Positions 34,800 through 44,147 of a stretch of 64,000 bases of DNA are shown piece after piece (the stretch's first letter is position 1; every line of letters starts with the position of its first letter). The notes beneath the pieces are model-generated. The model did not search any database, was not told the DNA's origin, and saw nothing but the letters and a program-made list of their open reading frames with translations. The position numbers and the translations under genes are program-made. Source of the DNA: Alphaproteobacteria bacterium (lineage in GTDB: Bacteria > Pseudomonadota > Alphaproteobacteria > GCA-2731375); NCBI GenBank assembly GCA_021776235.1, contig JAJFGG010000152.1:1-64000 (forward strand). The letters are read 5' to 3'.

Positions 34800-35909
34800 T
34801 TGAAAGCACTTGTCATCGGCGGCACGGGACCGACCGGACCATACCTGGTGAACGGCTTAATCGCGCAGGGCTATGATGTAACGATCATGCATCGTGGGAC
34901 CCATGACAGCGATGAAATTCCCCGTTCCGTCGGGCGGATCATTGGTGATCCACATTTCCGGGAAACCATTCGCGAAGCGCTGCATGGCCGTTCGTTCGAC
35001 CTGATAATCGCGACCTACGGACGCATCCGCTATATCGCCGAACTGGCGGGCAGTTACACCGGTCGGCTGATCACGGTTGGCGGCGCGCCGTGCTTTCGGG
35101 GCGTATTGCAACCGGACGCTCTATATCCGGCCGGCCTGCAGGTGCCGCTTCCCGAGGATGCGCCGAAGATAGATAGCGAAGAGGAGTTCCGTTTCGGCTA
35201 TCTGGTTCGGCTTGCCGAAGAGGCCGTCATGCAAGGCCATGACGAGGGCCGTTACAGCGCTACGCATTTTCGCTACCCCGTGGTCTATGGTCCCCGGCAG
35301 TTGACCCCGACGGTTTGGACGATCATGCGTCGTTTCATGGACAAACGGCCGTATATGGTGCTGCCTGACGGCGGCCTGACCCTCACGACTCGCGGCTATT
35401 CCGAGAACGTTGCTCATGCCGTTCTGCTGGCCGCGCAGCAGGCCGAAACCGCAGCCGGACAGATTTATGATTGCGGCGACGAGCGCCAACTGACCATGGC
35501 GCAATGGGTCGAAGTGGTTGCGCAGGCGATGAACGGGAAAATCGAAATCATCGGTGTGCCGGATATGTACGCCTATCCGGCACGCGGTTTGATGATGTTC
35601 CATGGTCCGTCGAACCACCAGCTTTTCGACCTTTACAAGGTAAAATCGGAACTGGGTTACCGGGATGTCGTGCCCCCCCTCGACGCCATGGAACGAACCG
35701 TGCACTGGTACCAGGACAACCCGCCAGAGGAGAAACCCGAGTTCGCTGCCGATCTGGCCAAGAACTATGGCCTGGAGGATGCCATCGCTCCAGTGTACCG
35801 GGATGCCTGCAAAAGCCTGGCTGCCATCGCCTATGAAAAGCCGGATTTTCACCATCCCTACCCGCACCCAAAACAGCCCGGATTGAACAAGGACCACCGC
35901 GCCCGCTAG
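34800..35909 (+). CDS. NAD-dependent epimerase/dehydratase family protein
   Basis: The protein has 369 residues. I choose the TTG start at 34800 (KALVIGGTGPTG), eight bases after GGGAG at 34787-34791; TTG 34785 would leave no ribosome site. The Rossmann motif GGTGPTGPYL is at the extreme N-terminus, and an extended-SDR body follows (HFRYPVVYGPRQL, then YDCGDERQLTMAQWVEVV). The canonical YxxxK is not clear, so it may be an atypical family member or a binding protein. It sits in the rightward catabolic cluster. Confidence 0.82.
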   Translation: MKALVIGGTGPTGPYLVNGLIAQGYDVTIMHRGTHDSDEIPRSVGRIIGDPHFRETIREALHGRSFDLIIATYGRIRYIAELAGSYTGRLITVGGAPCFRGVLQPDALYPAGLQVPLPEDAPKIDSEEEFRFGYLVRLAEEAVMQGHDEGRYSATHFRYPVVYGPRQLTPTVWTIMRRFMDKRPYMVLPDGGLTLTTRGYSENVAHAVLLAAQQAETAAGQIYDCGDERQLTMAQWVEVVAQAMNGKIEIIGVPDMYAYPARGLMMFHGPSNHQLFDLYKVKSELGYRDVVPPLDAMERTVHWYQDNPPEEKPEFAADLAKNYGLEDAIAPVYRDACKSLAAIAYEKPDFHHPYPHPKQPGLNKDHRAR

Positions 35910-36144
35910 TCTTGGCAGGAATGAAGCGCTCTGGAATGAGCTGTGGTACAAATTTTTGGCTCGTGATTAGAAATTGGATATTTCCGGTCGGCAGCAAACA
36001 CCGAAGCTTGCCCGTTGTCCGGAGCGGCGTTTCAGCGACATCGATGCCCGTGCCCTTGTAACGCCGCGACGCGGCGGAGAAGATGCTATGATCGCCATGA
36101 ATTTATGGTAATCGGAAAAAGTCACGCTGATTAGGAGCCCAGGA

Positions 36145-36777
36145 ATGTCAGGTATCGAATATTTCTACTCCGCGCATTCGGCCTTTGCCTATCTCGGCTC
36201 CGCCCGGCTGATGGAGATTGCCGCGGCGGCGGGCGCCACGATTGTCCATAAACCCGTGGATCTGCTTCGGGTCATGGTCGAATCCGGCGCCGGATCGACC
36301 CGTGAGCGTGGCGGCCGTCACCGCGACTACTATTTTGGCCGCGAGATTGAGCGCTGGTCCGAATGGCGCAATGCGCCCGTGGTGACCGGCATGCCAACCT
36401 ATCACTACAACGATACGGCATTGTGCAACGGAATGCTGATCGCCGGCATCGGACAGGGCCAAAATGTGGATCGGCTGGCGCACAGGATGCTCGAGGCCCA
36501 CTGGCGCGATGATGCGGATTTGGCCGACCGCGAGACCCTAGTGCGGCTGGCGAAGGAAATTGACCTCGACCCCGCGCCCCTGCTAGACGCCGCCCTGTCG
36601 CCGGAAGTCGCGGCCGTCTATCTGGCCAATACAGAGGAAGCCATACGCCGCTCGGTCTTCGGTTCGCCGACCTATTTTGTCAATGGCGACATGTTCTACG
36701 GCCAGGACCATCTTGAATTCGTCGAACGCGCCCTCAAGCTCCCTTTCAAGGGCGCCTGGCCGCGCGATAGGCGCTAG
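36145..36777 (+). CDS. DsbA-fold isomerase, 2-hydroxychromene-2-carboxylate isomerase-like
   Basis: The protein has 210 residues. The opening IEYFYSAHSAFAYLGS places a serine where DsbA has its CxxC, as in glutathione-dependent HCCA isomerases of the kappa-GST group. The ending FGSPTYFVNGDMFYGQDHLEFVERAL is the conserved cis-Pro and C-terminal region. It has no signal peptide, so it should act in the cytoplasm, probably isomerising an aromatic or chromene-like intermediate with glutathione. Confidence 0.87.
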   Translation: MSGIEYFYSAHSAFAYLGSARLMEIAAAAGATIVHKPVDLLRVMVESGAGSTRERGGRHRDYYFGREIERWSEWRNAPVVTGMPTYHYNDTALCNGMLIAGIGQGQNVDRLAHRMLEAHWRDDADLADRETLVRLAKEIDLDPAPLLDAALSPEVAAVYLANTEEAIRRSVFGSPTYFVNGDMFYGQDHLEFVERALKLPFKGAWPRDRR

Positions 36778-36827
36778 CAATGACTGACTAATCCGCCCGT
36801 GTATCGTTCCGGCGGCAGGGAGGAAAA

Positions 36828-37634
36828 ATGGAAATCGGCGTCTCGATCCGGAACATGGGGCCGCAGTCGACCCGTGAGTTGATTGCAGCCTGCGCCCAAT
36901 CCGTGGAAGACATGGGTTTTGCCTCGATCTGGATCACGGATCACATTGCCATCCCCCCGGACGACGCCGAAGGCAGTGGCGGGCGCTATCTGGACACTTT
37001 GACCACCCTTGCCTGGTTGGCCGGGATCACCGAGCGTGTCAAGCTTGGCTCCGGGGTCCTGATCCTGCCCTACCGTGCAGCGTTGCCGACCGCAAAACAG
37101 GTCGCGACCATACAGGAACTCAGTGGTAATCGGCTGCTGCTTGGTGTCGGCATTGGCTGGATGGAGCCCGAGTTTCGCGCCCTTGGCGTGGACCGGCAGG
37201 CCCGCGGCCGCATTTCCGATGAAACCCTGGCTTTTCTGAACGCCTGCTTTTTGCAGGACGAAGTAGAGGCCAATGGTCAGAGATTCCTTTTCAAGCCGCG
37301 GCCGCAAAAACCGCCCATTCTGATTGGCGGCCGGGCGCCGCATGCCTTGTCGCGGGCCGCTAAATATGGCGATGGCTGGCTGCCGATTTCAAGGACACCC
37401 GGAAACCTGGCCGTGGCCCTGCAAAAGTATCGCGAACTAACCGCGGCAATGAACAAGCCGCCCGGACAAGTCATCGTATCGACACGGCTGCCCTTGTCGG
37501 ACCGGAGCCAAAGCCGCGAACTGCTGGATCATTACCGCACCCTAGGCGTGGACGGACTTATCTGCGGCCTGCCCTATGACACGATTGACGAGTTTAGAAA
37601 GCACCTGGAAAGCCTGAAAACGGCGTTGCATTGA
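36828..37634 (+). CDS. LLM-class flavin-dependent oxidoreductase (F420-type subgroup)
   Basis: The protein has 268 residues in a luciferase-like TIM-barrel pattern: MEIGVSIRNMGP, FASIWITDHIAIP, RVKLGSGVLILPYRAALPTAKQVATIQELSGNRLLLGVGIGWMEPEF and PILIGGRAPHALSRAAKYGDGW. This matches the short subgroup often annotated as F420-dependent, though many bacterial members use FMN. The gene follows the HCCA isomerase-like gene by 50 bp and is probably co-transcribed with it. Confidence 0.88.
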   Translation: MEIGVSIRNMGPQSTRELIAACAQSVEDMGFASIWITDHIAIPPDDAEGSGGRYLDTLTTLAWLAGITERVKLGSGVLILPYRAALPTAKQVATIQELSGNRLLLGVGIGWMEPEFRALGVDRQARGRISDETLAFLNACFLQDEVEANGQRFLFKPRPQKPPILIGGRAPHALSRAAKYGDGWLPISRTPGNLAVALQKYRELTAAMNKPPGQVIVSTRLPLSDRSQSRELLDHYRTLGVDGLICGLPYDTIDEFRKHLESLKTALH

Positions 37635-37765
37635 CGCCACGGTTTATAGCTACTTCAAGACCCGGGCGATCTGAAATCAAGAATGACCCGCCGGCTGCCT
37701 TTGCTTCTCGTGATTAGCCGCGACACGCTCCAATGTGGCAACGCCGCGTAGGGCACAGGCCGGCG

Positions 37766-38998
37766 CTAACCGACCGCTCCGTCCATCTTCAATGCGGCAA
37801 TTGCGGCACTGTTCAGGCCGAGCCAGTCGCTTAGCACCTGATCTGTATGTTCACCCAGCATGGGCGAGGCCTTTAGCCGCGTGGCCTTGCCGTCCACCCG
37901 CACCGGCCAGGCCGGCATCTTGAATGGCCGATGAACAGGATGGACCATCGTCTGCATAACCCCGCGCTGCTCAAACGTGATGTCGCTGTTCAACTCGTCC
38001 GTATCCAGCACGGCACCGGCGGGGATGCCTGCCCCGCCGATCATTTTCATGGCATCAAATTTGCTCTGTCGCCGGGTCCAGGCGGCGATCACCTCGTCCA
38101 CTTCCGCAATATTGGTCACGCGGTCCGCGGGGGTCAAATAGCGTTTGTCGCCGATCAGGTCTTCCCGCCCGATCAGCTTTAGCAACCGGTCCCAGTGCTC
38201 CGGGTTGGCCCGGCTTGTCATGATGTAGACGTAGTCGTTCGGCCCGCCCGGCGAACAGGGATACAGCCCCATGGGCGCGTTGCTGACACCCGGCACCCTG
38301 CTGCCGCCCCGCTGGGCCGCCTCGCCTGTCCGGCCCTGGGTGGCGAAATTGACCCGCATGTAGTGCAGCATCGCATCCTGCATCGCGACCTGAATCTGGT
38401 GGCCCGTGCCGCTCTCCCGCCGTTCGTATAGGGCGCCCAGGATCGTAATCGCCATCAGCATGCCGGTACCCGTATCTCCGATGGTGACGCCGGGCCGGGT
38501 TGGCGGTCCGTCAATATCGCCGGTCACGCTGAAGGTGCCGCCGCTGGCCTGGGCGATCATATCGAAGGAGAGGTTCTTCTCGAACGGACTGCCTTCACCG
38601 AAACCCTTGACCTGGGCATAGATGATGCCCGGATTGATCGCCTGCACCACGTCGTAGGACAGGCCCAGCCGCTCGATCGCGCCGGGGGCGAAGTTCTCGA
38701 TCATCACGTCCGCCTTGCGGATCATGTCCTTGACCAGATCGAGGCCTTCCGCCGATTTCAAGTTGACCGTGACCGACTTCTTATTGGCGTTGAACATGTG
38801 GAAATAGTACGGATCGGTATCCGGCTCGTCTGGCCGCAAACGGCGGCCGGGATCGCCCATTCTTGGATTCTCGATCTTCACCACGTCGGCGCCCAGCCAG
38901 GCCAGGGTCTCGGTGCAGGAAGGACCGGCCTCGAACTGCGTGAAATCGATTACCTTGACGCCTTGCAGGAAAGTGAAGTCGGTCACGTTATCGGACAT
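37766..38998 (-). CDS. CoA-transferase family III (CaiB/BaiF type), copy 2
   Basis: The protein has 410 residues from ATG 38998 (MSDNVTDFTF), preceded by AGAGGAG; the longer frame to 39064 has no such signal. Motifs are LQGVKVIDFTQFEAGPSCTETLAWLGADVVKIENP at the N-terminus, the catalytic Asp in GVTIGDTGTG, and GHQIQVAMQDAMLHY. It is nearer the typical 400-residue length than copy 1 and differs from it throughout. It is convergent with the LLM gene and closes the catabolic cluster. Confidence 0.92.
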   Translation of the reverse strand: MSDNVTDFTFLQGVKVIDFTQFEAGPSCTETLAWLGADVVKIENPRMGDPGRRLRPDEPDTDPYYFHMFNANKKSVTVNLKSAEGLDLVKDMIRKADVMIENFAPGAIERLGLSYDVVQAINPGIIYAQVKGFGEGSPFEKNLSFDMIAQASGGTFSVTGDIDGPPTRPGVTIGDTGTGMLMAITILGALYERRESGTGHQIQVAMQDAMLHYMRVNFATQGRTGEAAQRGGSRVPGVSNAPMGLYPCSPGGPNDYVYIMTSRANPEHWDRLLKLIGREDLIGDKRYLTPADRVTNIAEVDEVIAAWTRRQSKFDAMKMIGGAGIPAGAVLDTDELNSDITFEQRGVMQTMVHPVHRPFKMPAWPVRVDGKATRLKASPMLGEHTDQVLSDWLGLNSAAIAALKMDGAVG

Positions 38999-39246
38999 GG
39001 GCAGGTCTCCTCTGGGCCAGCATGGCGGGGCAATTCGTTTGGCGCCAAGTTTGCCACAGACCAATGGACGACGCCAATAGCATCCATTTGATCCCGGGTT
39101 CAGCCCGCTGAGCCGCTTTCCTGGAGCTTTTCCAGGCCGTCCCTTGCGTCACGTGATTTACGTGGCAACGCCCGGTCCACCCTTGTATCGTCCTTCGTCG
39201 AGAGCGCCCATCGGTTGCGTTCGGAGCAGTTGTGAGGAGATGGACA

Positions 39247-41025
39247 GTGACCAGACCGGAAAGAACTTGCGACCTGGTAATGAAGGGAGGCATCACCAGC
39301 GGCGTGGTCTATCCGCTCGCGATCTATGAGCTTTCGCGCAGTTATCGATTTCAGAATATAGGCGGCACGTCCGCAGGCGCAATCGCCGCGGTCGTCGCTG
39401 CGTCGGCCGAGTATGGACGAGAGGTGGGAGGGTTTGAGAAGATCAAGGCGCTTCCCGATAGCCTGTCCAAGACCCTGCTTGAGAAATTTCAGCCGGTTCC
39501 GGAACTCGCTTCCCTTTTCAAACTGACAATTGCGGTGCTTCGCGGCGGCCTCTTGAACATAGTTTGGTCTCTACTCAGGAATTACTGGCTCTCGGCCGCG
39601 ATCGGTGCCCTCCCTGGGGCGGCGTTGCTGGCTTACGGCATTTTTGCCGCGAACTGGGGCTTCGGTCTGCTTGGCGTGCTTTGCATGGTCCTCTTGGGCC
39701 TCGGCCTTGCCGGAGGTTCCGTCGTTCGCCAAATCACGCGGCAACTGCCAGGCAAGGGCTATGGCATGTGCCCGGGTGTGGGCCAGCCCGGCTTCGAGGG
39801 TATGGCGCTCTCCGACTGGCTGACCGAGACCATCGACGATGTCGCCGGCATTGATGAAGATCGCGAGGTTCCCGCATCACTATCGGGCTTCTCCAATACG
39901 AAAAAATACAAGAAACCCCTCACTATCGGTGACCTGCTCAGCAAAGGGATTAATGTTGCGACCGTGACGACCGATGTCACCAGTCAACGGCCGTATAAAC
40001 TGCCGATGGAAAACAACCTGCATTTTTTCAGCCGCCGGGAATTCCTGACCTACTTCCCGGAGAGAGTGGTGCTGCACATGTGCGCGACCAGCAGTCCCGT
40101 GGATTCCAACACCGTGGAGAATGCGGACGGCGACTTGTTCTATTTCCAGAATACCAACGACCTCCCCGTGGTGGTGCTCGCGAGGATGAGTCTCAGTTTC
40201 CCCTTTCTCTTCACCACCGTTGCGCTTTACCGCTGCGACTATACGTTCAGATCACCAACGGATCGGAAGAGGGCGGTGAAATGCCACTTTTCCGACGGCG
40301 GCATTTCCAGCAATTTTCCCGTGCATTTTTTCGATCAGTTCCTCCCGCAGACACCCACTTTCGGCATTTCTCTCGACCAACTCGACGAGCGCCGTTACAC
40401 CGGCGAACAGAACGAGGCTCGAAGAAAGGGGCAGGAAGACGCAGGCGACCGTGTGCAGTTGCCGACCGATGCGGCCGATGGCTGGTTGCTTCCAACGAAG
40501 TCGTTCGACGGCGTTGCCGGCTTCATTATGGCGCTGCTCAACAGCGCGAAGGACTGGCAGGACACGCTTCAGTCCATACTGACCGGTTACCGCGAGCGCA
40601 TTGTCACGGTCAGCCTGCGGCAAGACGAGGGCGGACTGAATTTGGAGATGCCGCCGGAAAGGATTGCTAGGCTGACCGAGTTCGGCCATGCAGCCGGCAC
40701 AAGGATTACCCGCGACTTTGACCTCGACGAGCATCGATGGCGCCGTCTGCTGGTCGAGATGGGCGCGTTGGAGGAGAAACTGGCGTCGTTTTCCGAGAGC
40801 TATCGCTCGACCAGGATCGGGAAAGCTTATGGCGATCTCGCCACTGACCATAAGTCGGGTGCCTACGCAGATTTGAGCGATCAGCAGAGAAATTTGCTCA
40901 AGGAGCGCGCCGAAAAGCTGGCGGATCTTTGTACCAGTTGGAGTGGTGAGCCGAATATCCGAGACGATAAGAACATGCCCCGGACCCGAAGCGGCATACG
41001 CAACGTCGCGGAAATGGGACACTGA
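39247..41025 (+). CDS. Patatin-like phospholipase with internal membrane segments
   Basis: The protein has 592 residues. I use GTG 39247 (TRPERTCDLV), seven bases after GAGGAG; GTG 39232 is inside that site. The patatin dyad is visible: nucleophile S42 in GGTSAG and the aspartate of SDGGISSNF at about 349, with the oxyanion strand VMKGGITSGVVYP. Two hydrophobic stretches at about residues 110-160 interrupt the catalytic domain and probably anchor it in the membrane. It should hydrolyse acyl lipids. The C-terminal 200 residues are helical and charged, without a family I recognise. Confidence 0.87.
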   Translation: MTRPERTCDLVMKGGITSGVVYPLAIYELSRSYRFQNIGGTSAGAIAAVVAASAEYGREVGGFEKIKALPDSLSKTLLEKFQPVPELASLFKLTIAVLRGGLLNIVWSLLRNYWLSAAIGALPGAALLAYGIFAANWGFGLLGVLCMVLLGLGLAGGSVVRQITRQLPGKGYGMCPGVGQPGFEGMALSDWLTETIDDVAGIDEDREVPASLSGFSNTKKYKKPLTIGDLLSKGINVATVTTDVTSQRPYKLPMENNLHFFSRREFLTYFPERVVLHMCATSSPVDSNTVENADGDLFYFQNTNDLPVVVLARMSLSFPFLFTTVALYRCDYTFRSPTDRKRAVKCHFSDGGISSNFPVHFFDQFLPQTPTFGISLDQLDERRYTGEQNEARRKGQEDAGDRVQLPTDAADGWLLPTKSFDGVAGFIMALLNSAKDWQDTLQSILTGYRERIVTVSLRQDEGGLNLEMPPERIARLTEFGHAAGTRITRDFDLDEHRWRRLLVEMGALEEKLASFSESYRSTRIGKAYGDLATDHKSGAYADLSDQQRNLLKERAEKLADLCTSWSGEPNIRDDKNMPRTRSGIRNVAEMGH

Positions 41026-41354
41026 AATCTATTCCGCGGATCGTTTGGTGTTTCGCATGGGTGGGTCGGTTGAATGCGGACCAGCCGCGAAAATTTCGAG
41101 GCGTCAGCGCTTTCAGTCCGGCAACCGACCCCTTCGCCCGGGGCAGAAGTATGCGGCCGCATCGACGTTTTCTCTAATGCGGTTATCAGGGAAATGCCGT
41201 CCATAAAGGACAATCACGGGCCAACGCTTCGAATTACGCAAAATTGGTATGCCGAAATATCGTTTGGAAAAACCGCATTGGAAACATGTACCGTCAGAGG
41301 GGCAAAACACCGGGCGATATGCACTCTTGCTGAATGGCGAGCCCTGGCGAGACC

Positions 41355-41443
41355 GTCATCCTCGCGAATGCGGGGATCCAGAGACACGAAACAAACCGCG
41401 GAATAGGAGGAAAGATCTGGATATCCGCTTTCGCGATTATGAC
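41355..41443. repeat. Imperfect inverted repeat of the dispersed CGTCAT..GGATCCAG type
   Basis: The left arm at 41355-41381 (GTCATCCTCGCGAATG then CGGGGATCCAG) is matched by the reverse complement of 41417-41443 with a few mismatches; the arms are 27 nt with a 35-nt spacer. The arm resembles the widespread proteobacterial intergenic repeat whose core is CGTCATTCCCGCGAAAGCGGGAATCCAG. It is probably a non-autonomous dispersed element that folds into a long hairpin. Confidence 0.75.
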
Positions 41444-42063
41444 AAGGAAGAGTTGTGACGACGTATGTCATTTACTGCCTGCCAGGTGTTTTGCCCCTCT
41501 TTCCATGTACTCAATCAGCGCTTTCAGCAGCTTTTGGCTCAAAAGCCCGCTGAATTCAGGGTTTTCAGGCCCGCGAGAAACGCCGGGAGGCTGTTGGGAA
41601 CATGCTAATGGCGGCGGGAAAGTGTCTGGGATTCAACTGGCTCTGTTTTGAAGGGCCGGATCTCTTTGACCAAACCAGCGGATTTGGCTATCTGCCAAGC
41701 CACGAGTACCGGGCCGATGTCGTGATGTCCCAATCGGCCATATGTGAAGGAGCAGGACGAGGTGAGATCATGGCGCTGCGAAGCGGCGGGTTAGGGATGC
41801 CGACGGACGGGGCATCAGCAATTGGCGGGGCCTGGACCGAAGGCCGGGGACAGGAACGCGCCCATGGCTGAAACCTATCTCCACACCAGGGTCCTGGCAG
41901 CGCCACGGCGATGGCAAATGGTCGCGGATGCGTTGGGAGAGGATAATGGGGCGAAGCTGGGCGCGGCCGGTGGCCGCCTGTATGGGGTTTGGCGTAGTCA
42001 GATCGGCCGACCGCCAGATAAGCGAACTGCCTGATGTTCTCAATTGCGGTAGTGAGGCGATGA

Positions 42064-42435
42064 CACCAACCCTGCGGCCGGACAACGCCGCGGCGCCGGG
42101 GCAACTACGCCTTTCGTTGGTTCGGTCTGCCGCAGGCGGACTGGCCGAAATGTCTTGACCTCTGCACAGCCGTCGGGCCGGGCTTCGAGGCCTCTTACGA
42201 CAGCCAGGTGATCGGCCTGTGGCGTTGCCTTGACGGTGAGGCCGGCCGCTGCCGCAGCCTGTTGTTGACCCGCCGCCCGGACCTGGCCATGTGGGAGCGT
42301 TCGAAGATTCCTCAGGGTGAGGCGGAGGTCCGCTGCCAGTTCAGCCGGCGCTATGACCTGTGTGACGATACCGTCGTTTGCACCACCACCCTGATCAGCG
42401 CCGAGAACCGTGACGACACTGTGCGCTGGATCTGA
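42064..42435 (+). pseudogene. Coding-like remnant, C-terminal part of an unknown protein
   Basis: The frame is open from just after TGA 42061-42063 to TGA 42433-42435. From about 42103 it reads like protein (NYAFRWFGLPQADWPKCLDLC, then YDSQVIGLWRCLDGE, then RRYDLCDDTVVCTTTLI), with many Trp and Cys. There is no convincing start: the only in-frame one is GTG 42208, deep inside. I take it as the 3' part of a gene whose beginning is lost. Family not recognised. Confidence 0.4.
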
Positions 42436-42520
42436 CATTCGCGGGCTCGGCGCCAATCTGCGAATCGTTCCGATACAGGCATCCCATACGCTGCTCTTGC
42501 CAAGCCCCGCTGGCAACAGA

Positions 42521-42577
42521 GTGTGTCACCCATGTCTTAGGTACAAACTGTTACCTATGTCTCCGGGTCGGACACTC
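42521..42577 (-). mobile_element. Orphan IS481-type element end
   Basis: This segment matches the reverse complement of the sequence at 48113-48164, upstream of the IS481 transposase remnant, at roughly four of five positions over about 53 bases. Shared blocks include ACCCATGT, GGTACAAA and ACCTAT. No transposase frame remains beside it. It is either a solo end left after deletion or the opposite end of a once larger element. Confidence 0.6.
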
Positions 42578-42784
42578 TTCGATGAGGCGGACGCCGCCGC
42601 CCATCTGCCACTGCTGCCGGCCTACTGCCGGGCCGGCGACTGGGGCGATTTCCTGTTCCTGAGCCTGGCGGAAGCAGACCTGAACCGGCCGCGCCCGCAT
42701 GGCCGCGGCGGCCGCGTTCTCGCCGCGGCAGGGTTTATCGCGGCCTGGAAGGCAAAGCTTGGCCACGCCTCACAGCCCGACTGA
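42557..42784 (+). CDS. Short ORF of unknown function, possibly a truncated gene
   Basis: The ORF has 75 residues from ATG 42557. The start lies inside the IS481-like end, so the original gene probably began elsewhere and was cut by the insertion. The text (FDEADAAAHLPLLPAYCRAGDWGDFLFLSLAEADL) is protein-like, with no recognised domain. It may be a 3' fragment. Confidence 0.35.
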   Translation: MSPGRTLFDEADAAAHLPLLPAYCRAGDWGDFLFLSLAEADLNRPRPHGRGGRVLAAAGFIAAWKAKLGHASQPD

Positions 42785-42948
42785 CCGGGCGCCCAAGAAA
42801 GGCCGCAGAAACCAACCAATCAATTATGTTGTCCCCCTTTTTTGTCTAATCCTTGATTCGGGAGATTGTTTGTCTGGATCGGACGTTCGCTTTACTGTGC
42901 TGCTTTGTGGCGCATATGGTTGCCAGAACAGACAAAGAGGAGCGCGCT

Positions 42949-43860
42949 GTGACGTCGGACTATCCTCGCGACATGGTTGGCTATGGCGCCAACCCGCCGG
43001 ACCCGCAATGGCCCGGTGGTGCGCGCCTCGCCGTCAATTTCGTGATCAATTACGAGGAAGGCTCGGAAGCCTCGATCTTCGACGGTGAGGCGCAGACGGA
43101 AACCGGCCTGACTGAAGGTTCCGCCCCATCGTTCGCTCCCGGCGCACGGAATTTGGGCGCCGAGTCGATGTTCGAATATGGTAGCAGGGCCGGGTTCTGG
43201 CGGTTGATGCGGCTGTTCGCCGCACATGATATGCCAGTCACGATTTTCGGCTGCGCCTTGGCATTGGAGCGCAACCTGGAGACGGCCGCTGCGATCCGCG
43301 AGGCCGGGCATGACGTTTGTTGCCACGGCTGGCGTTGGGTTGAGCACTACAAGCTCGACGAGGCGACCGAACGGGAACATATAAGGCGCGCCGTCGCTTC
43401 GCTGCAGCGTACCGTGGGCGAAAGGCCGTTGGGCTGGTACTGCCGTTATGCGCCGAGCGAGAACACGCGTAGGCTGTTGGCGGAGGAAGGCGGGTTTATC
43501 TACGATTCCGATTCATATAGCGACGATCTGCCCTACTGGACCGAAGTCGGCGGCAAACCGCATCTGATCGTGCCCTATTCGTTGACCAATAACGACGTCA
43601 AGTTCATGCGCGGTTATCTGGCGACCGCTGATGACTACTTCCACTTCATCAAGGACGGTTTCGATATGCTCTACCAGGAGGGCGCAACGGCGCCAAAAAT
43701 GATGTCGGTGGGGCTGCACATGCGCATCATGGGACACCCGGCGCGCGCCGCGGGTCTGGCCCGATTGCTCGAATACATCGCGGGCTTCGACGATGTCTGG
43801 GTGTGCCGCCGGGCCGAAATCGCAAGACACTGGATTGAACGGCATCCATTTGGCGCGTAA
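42949..43860 (+). CDS. puuE: Allantoinase PuuE (polysaccharide-deacetylase fold)
   Basis: The protein has 303 residues from GTG 42949 (TSDYPRDMVGYG), seven bases after GAGGAG; the frame opens upstream at 42853 without a ribosome site. It starts DMVGYGANPPDPQWPGGARLAVNFVINYEEGSE, typical of PuuE, in which the deacetylase TFDDG motif is replaced by NYEEG. AGHDVCCHGWRWVEHY, RPLGWYCRYAPSENTRRLL and FIYDSDSYSDDLPYW follow. The family opens allantoin to allantoate in purine-nitrogen recovery. It stands alone between decayed stretches, with no other purine gene in the window. Confidence 0.9.
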   Translation: MTSDYPRDMVGYGANPPDPQWPGGARLAVNFVINYEEGSEASIFDGEAQTETGLTEGSAPSFAPGARNLGAESMFEYGSRAGFWRLMRLFAAHDMPVTIFGCALALERNLETAAAIREAGHDVCCHGWRWVEHYKLDEATEREHIRRAVASLQRTVGERPLGWYCRYAPSENTRRLLAEEGGFIYDSDSYSDDLPYWTEVGGKPHLIVPYSLTNNDVKFMRGYLATADDYFHFIKDGFDMLYQEGATAPKMMSVGLHMRIMGHPARAAGLARLLEYIAGFDDVWVCRRAEIARHWIERHPFGA

Positions 43861-44147
43861 GAGGGAGCGAATTCGTCTGGGATACCGGTGACAGGATACC
43901 ACTAATCTTGTGGCTCGCAGGCTTTGGCCATAGATATTTGGGGCGGCACGTCAGGCGCGCACTGTTCTTCCGGGCTTGCCCCGTCAGGTCACGCGGCGGG
44001 GCAGGGTTTGTCGCGACCTGGGAAGAAAAGCCAGCCATACCTCCAACCGCAGCAACCTGTCCCTGATTTTTCTGTCTCGCCCAAGGGGTGCAGTCCAGTC
44101 TCAATTCAGGGGTTCATTCCACAATACTATCCCCGTTATTCGCGGAA

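Larger units (their letters stand above)
41026..42948. other. Gene-poor, decayed region between patatin and allantoinase genes
   Basis: No complete gene is supported over almost 2 kb. It contains a dispersed palindromic repeat (41355-41443), a coding-like remnant (42064-42435), an IS481-type end (42521-42577) and a short ORF (42557-42784). Other open frames on both strands have no family features. The mixture of repeat, IS scar and broken frames suggests repeated insertion and deletion. Confidence 0.6.

Noticed and set aside
42064-42066. TGA before the 42064-42435 frame as another Sec codon
   Set aside because: The sequence before that TGA is not protein-like, there is no Cys-flanked redox motif and no hairpin at SECIS distance that I can see.
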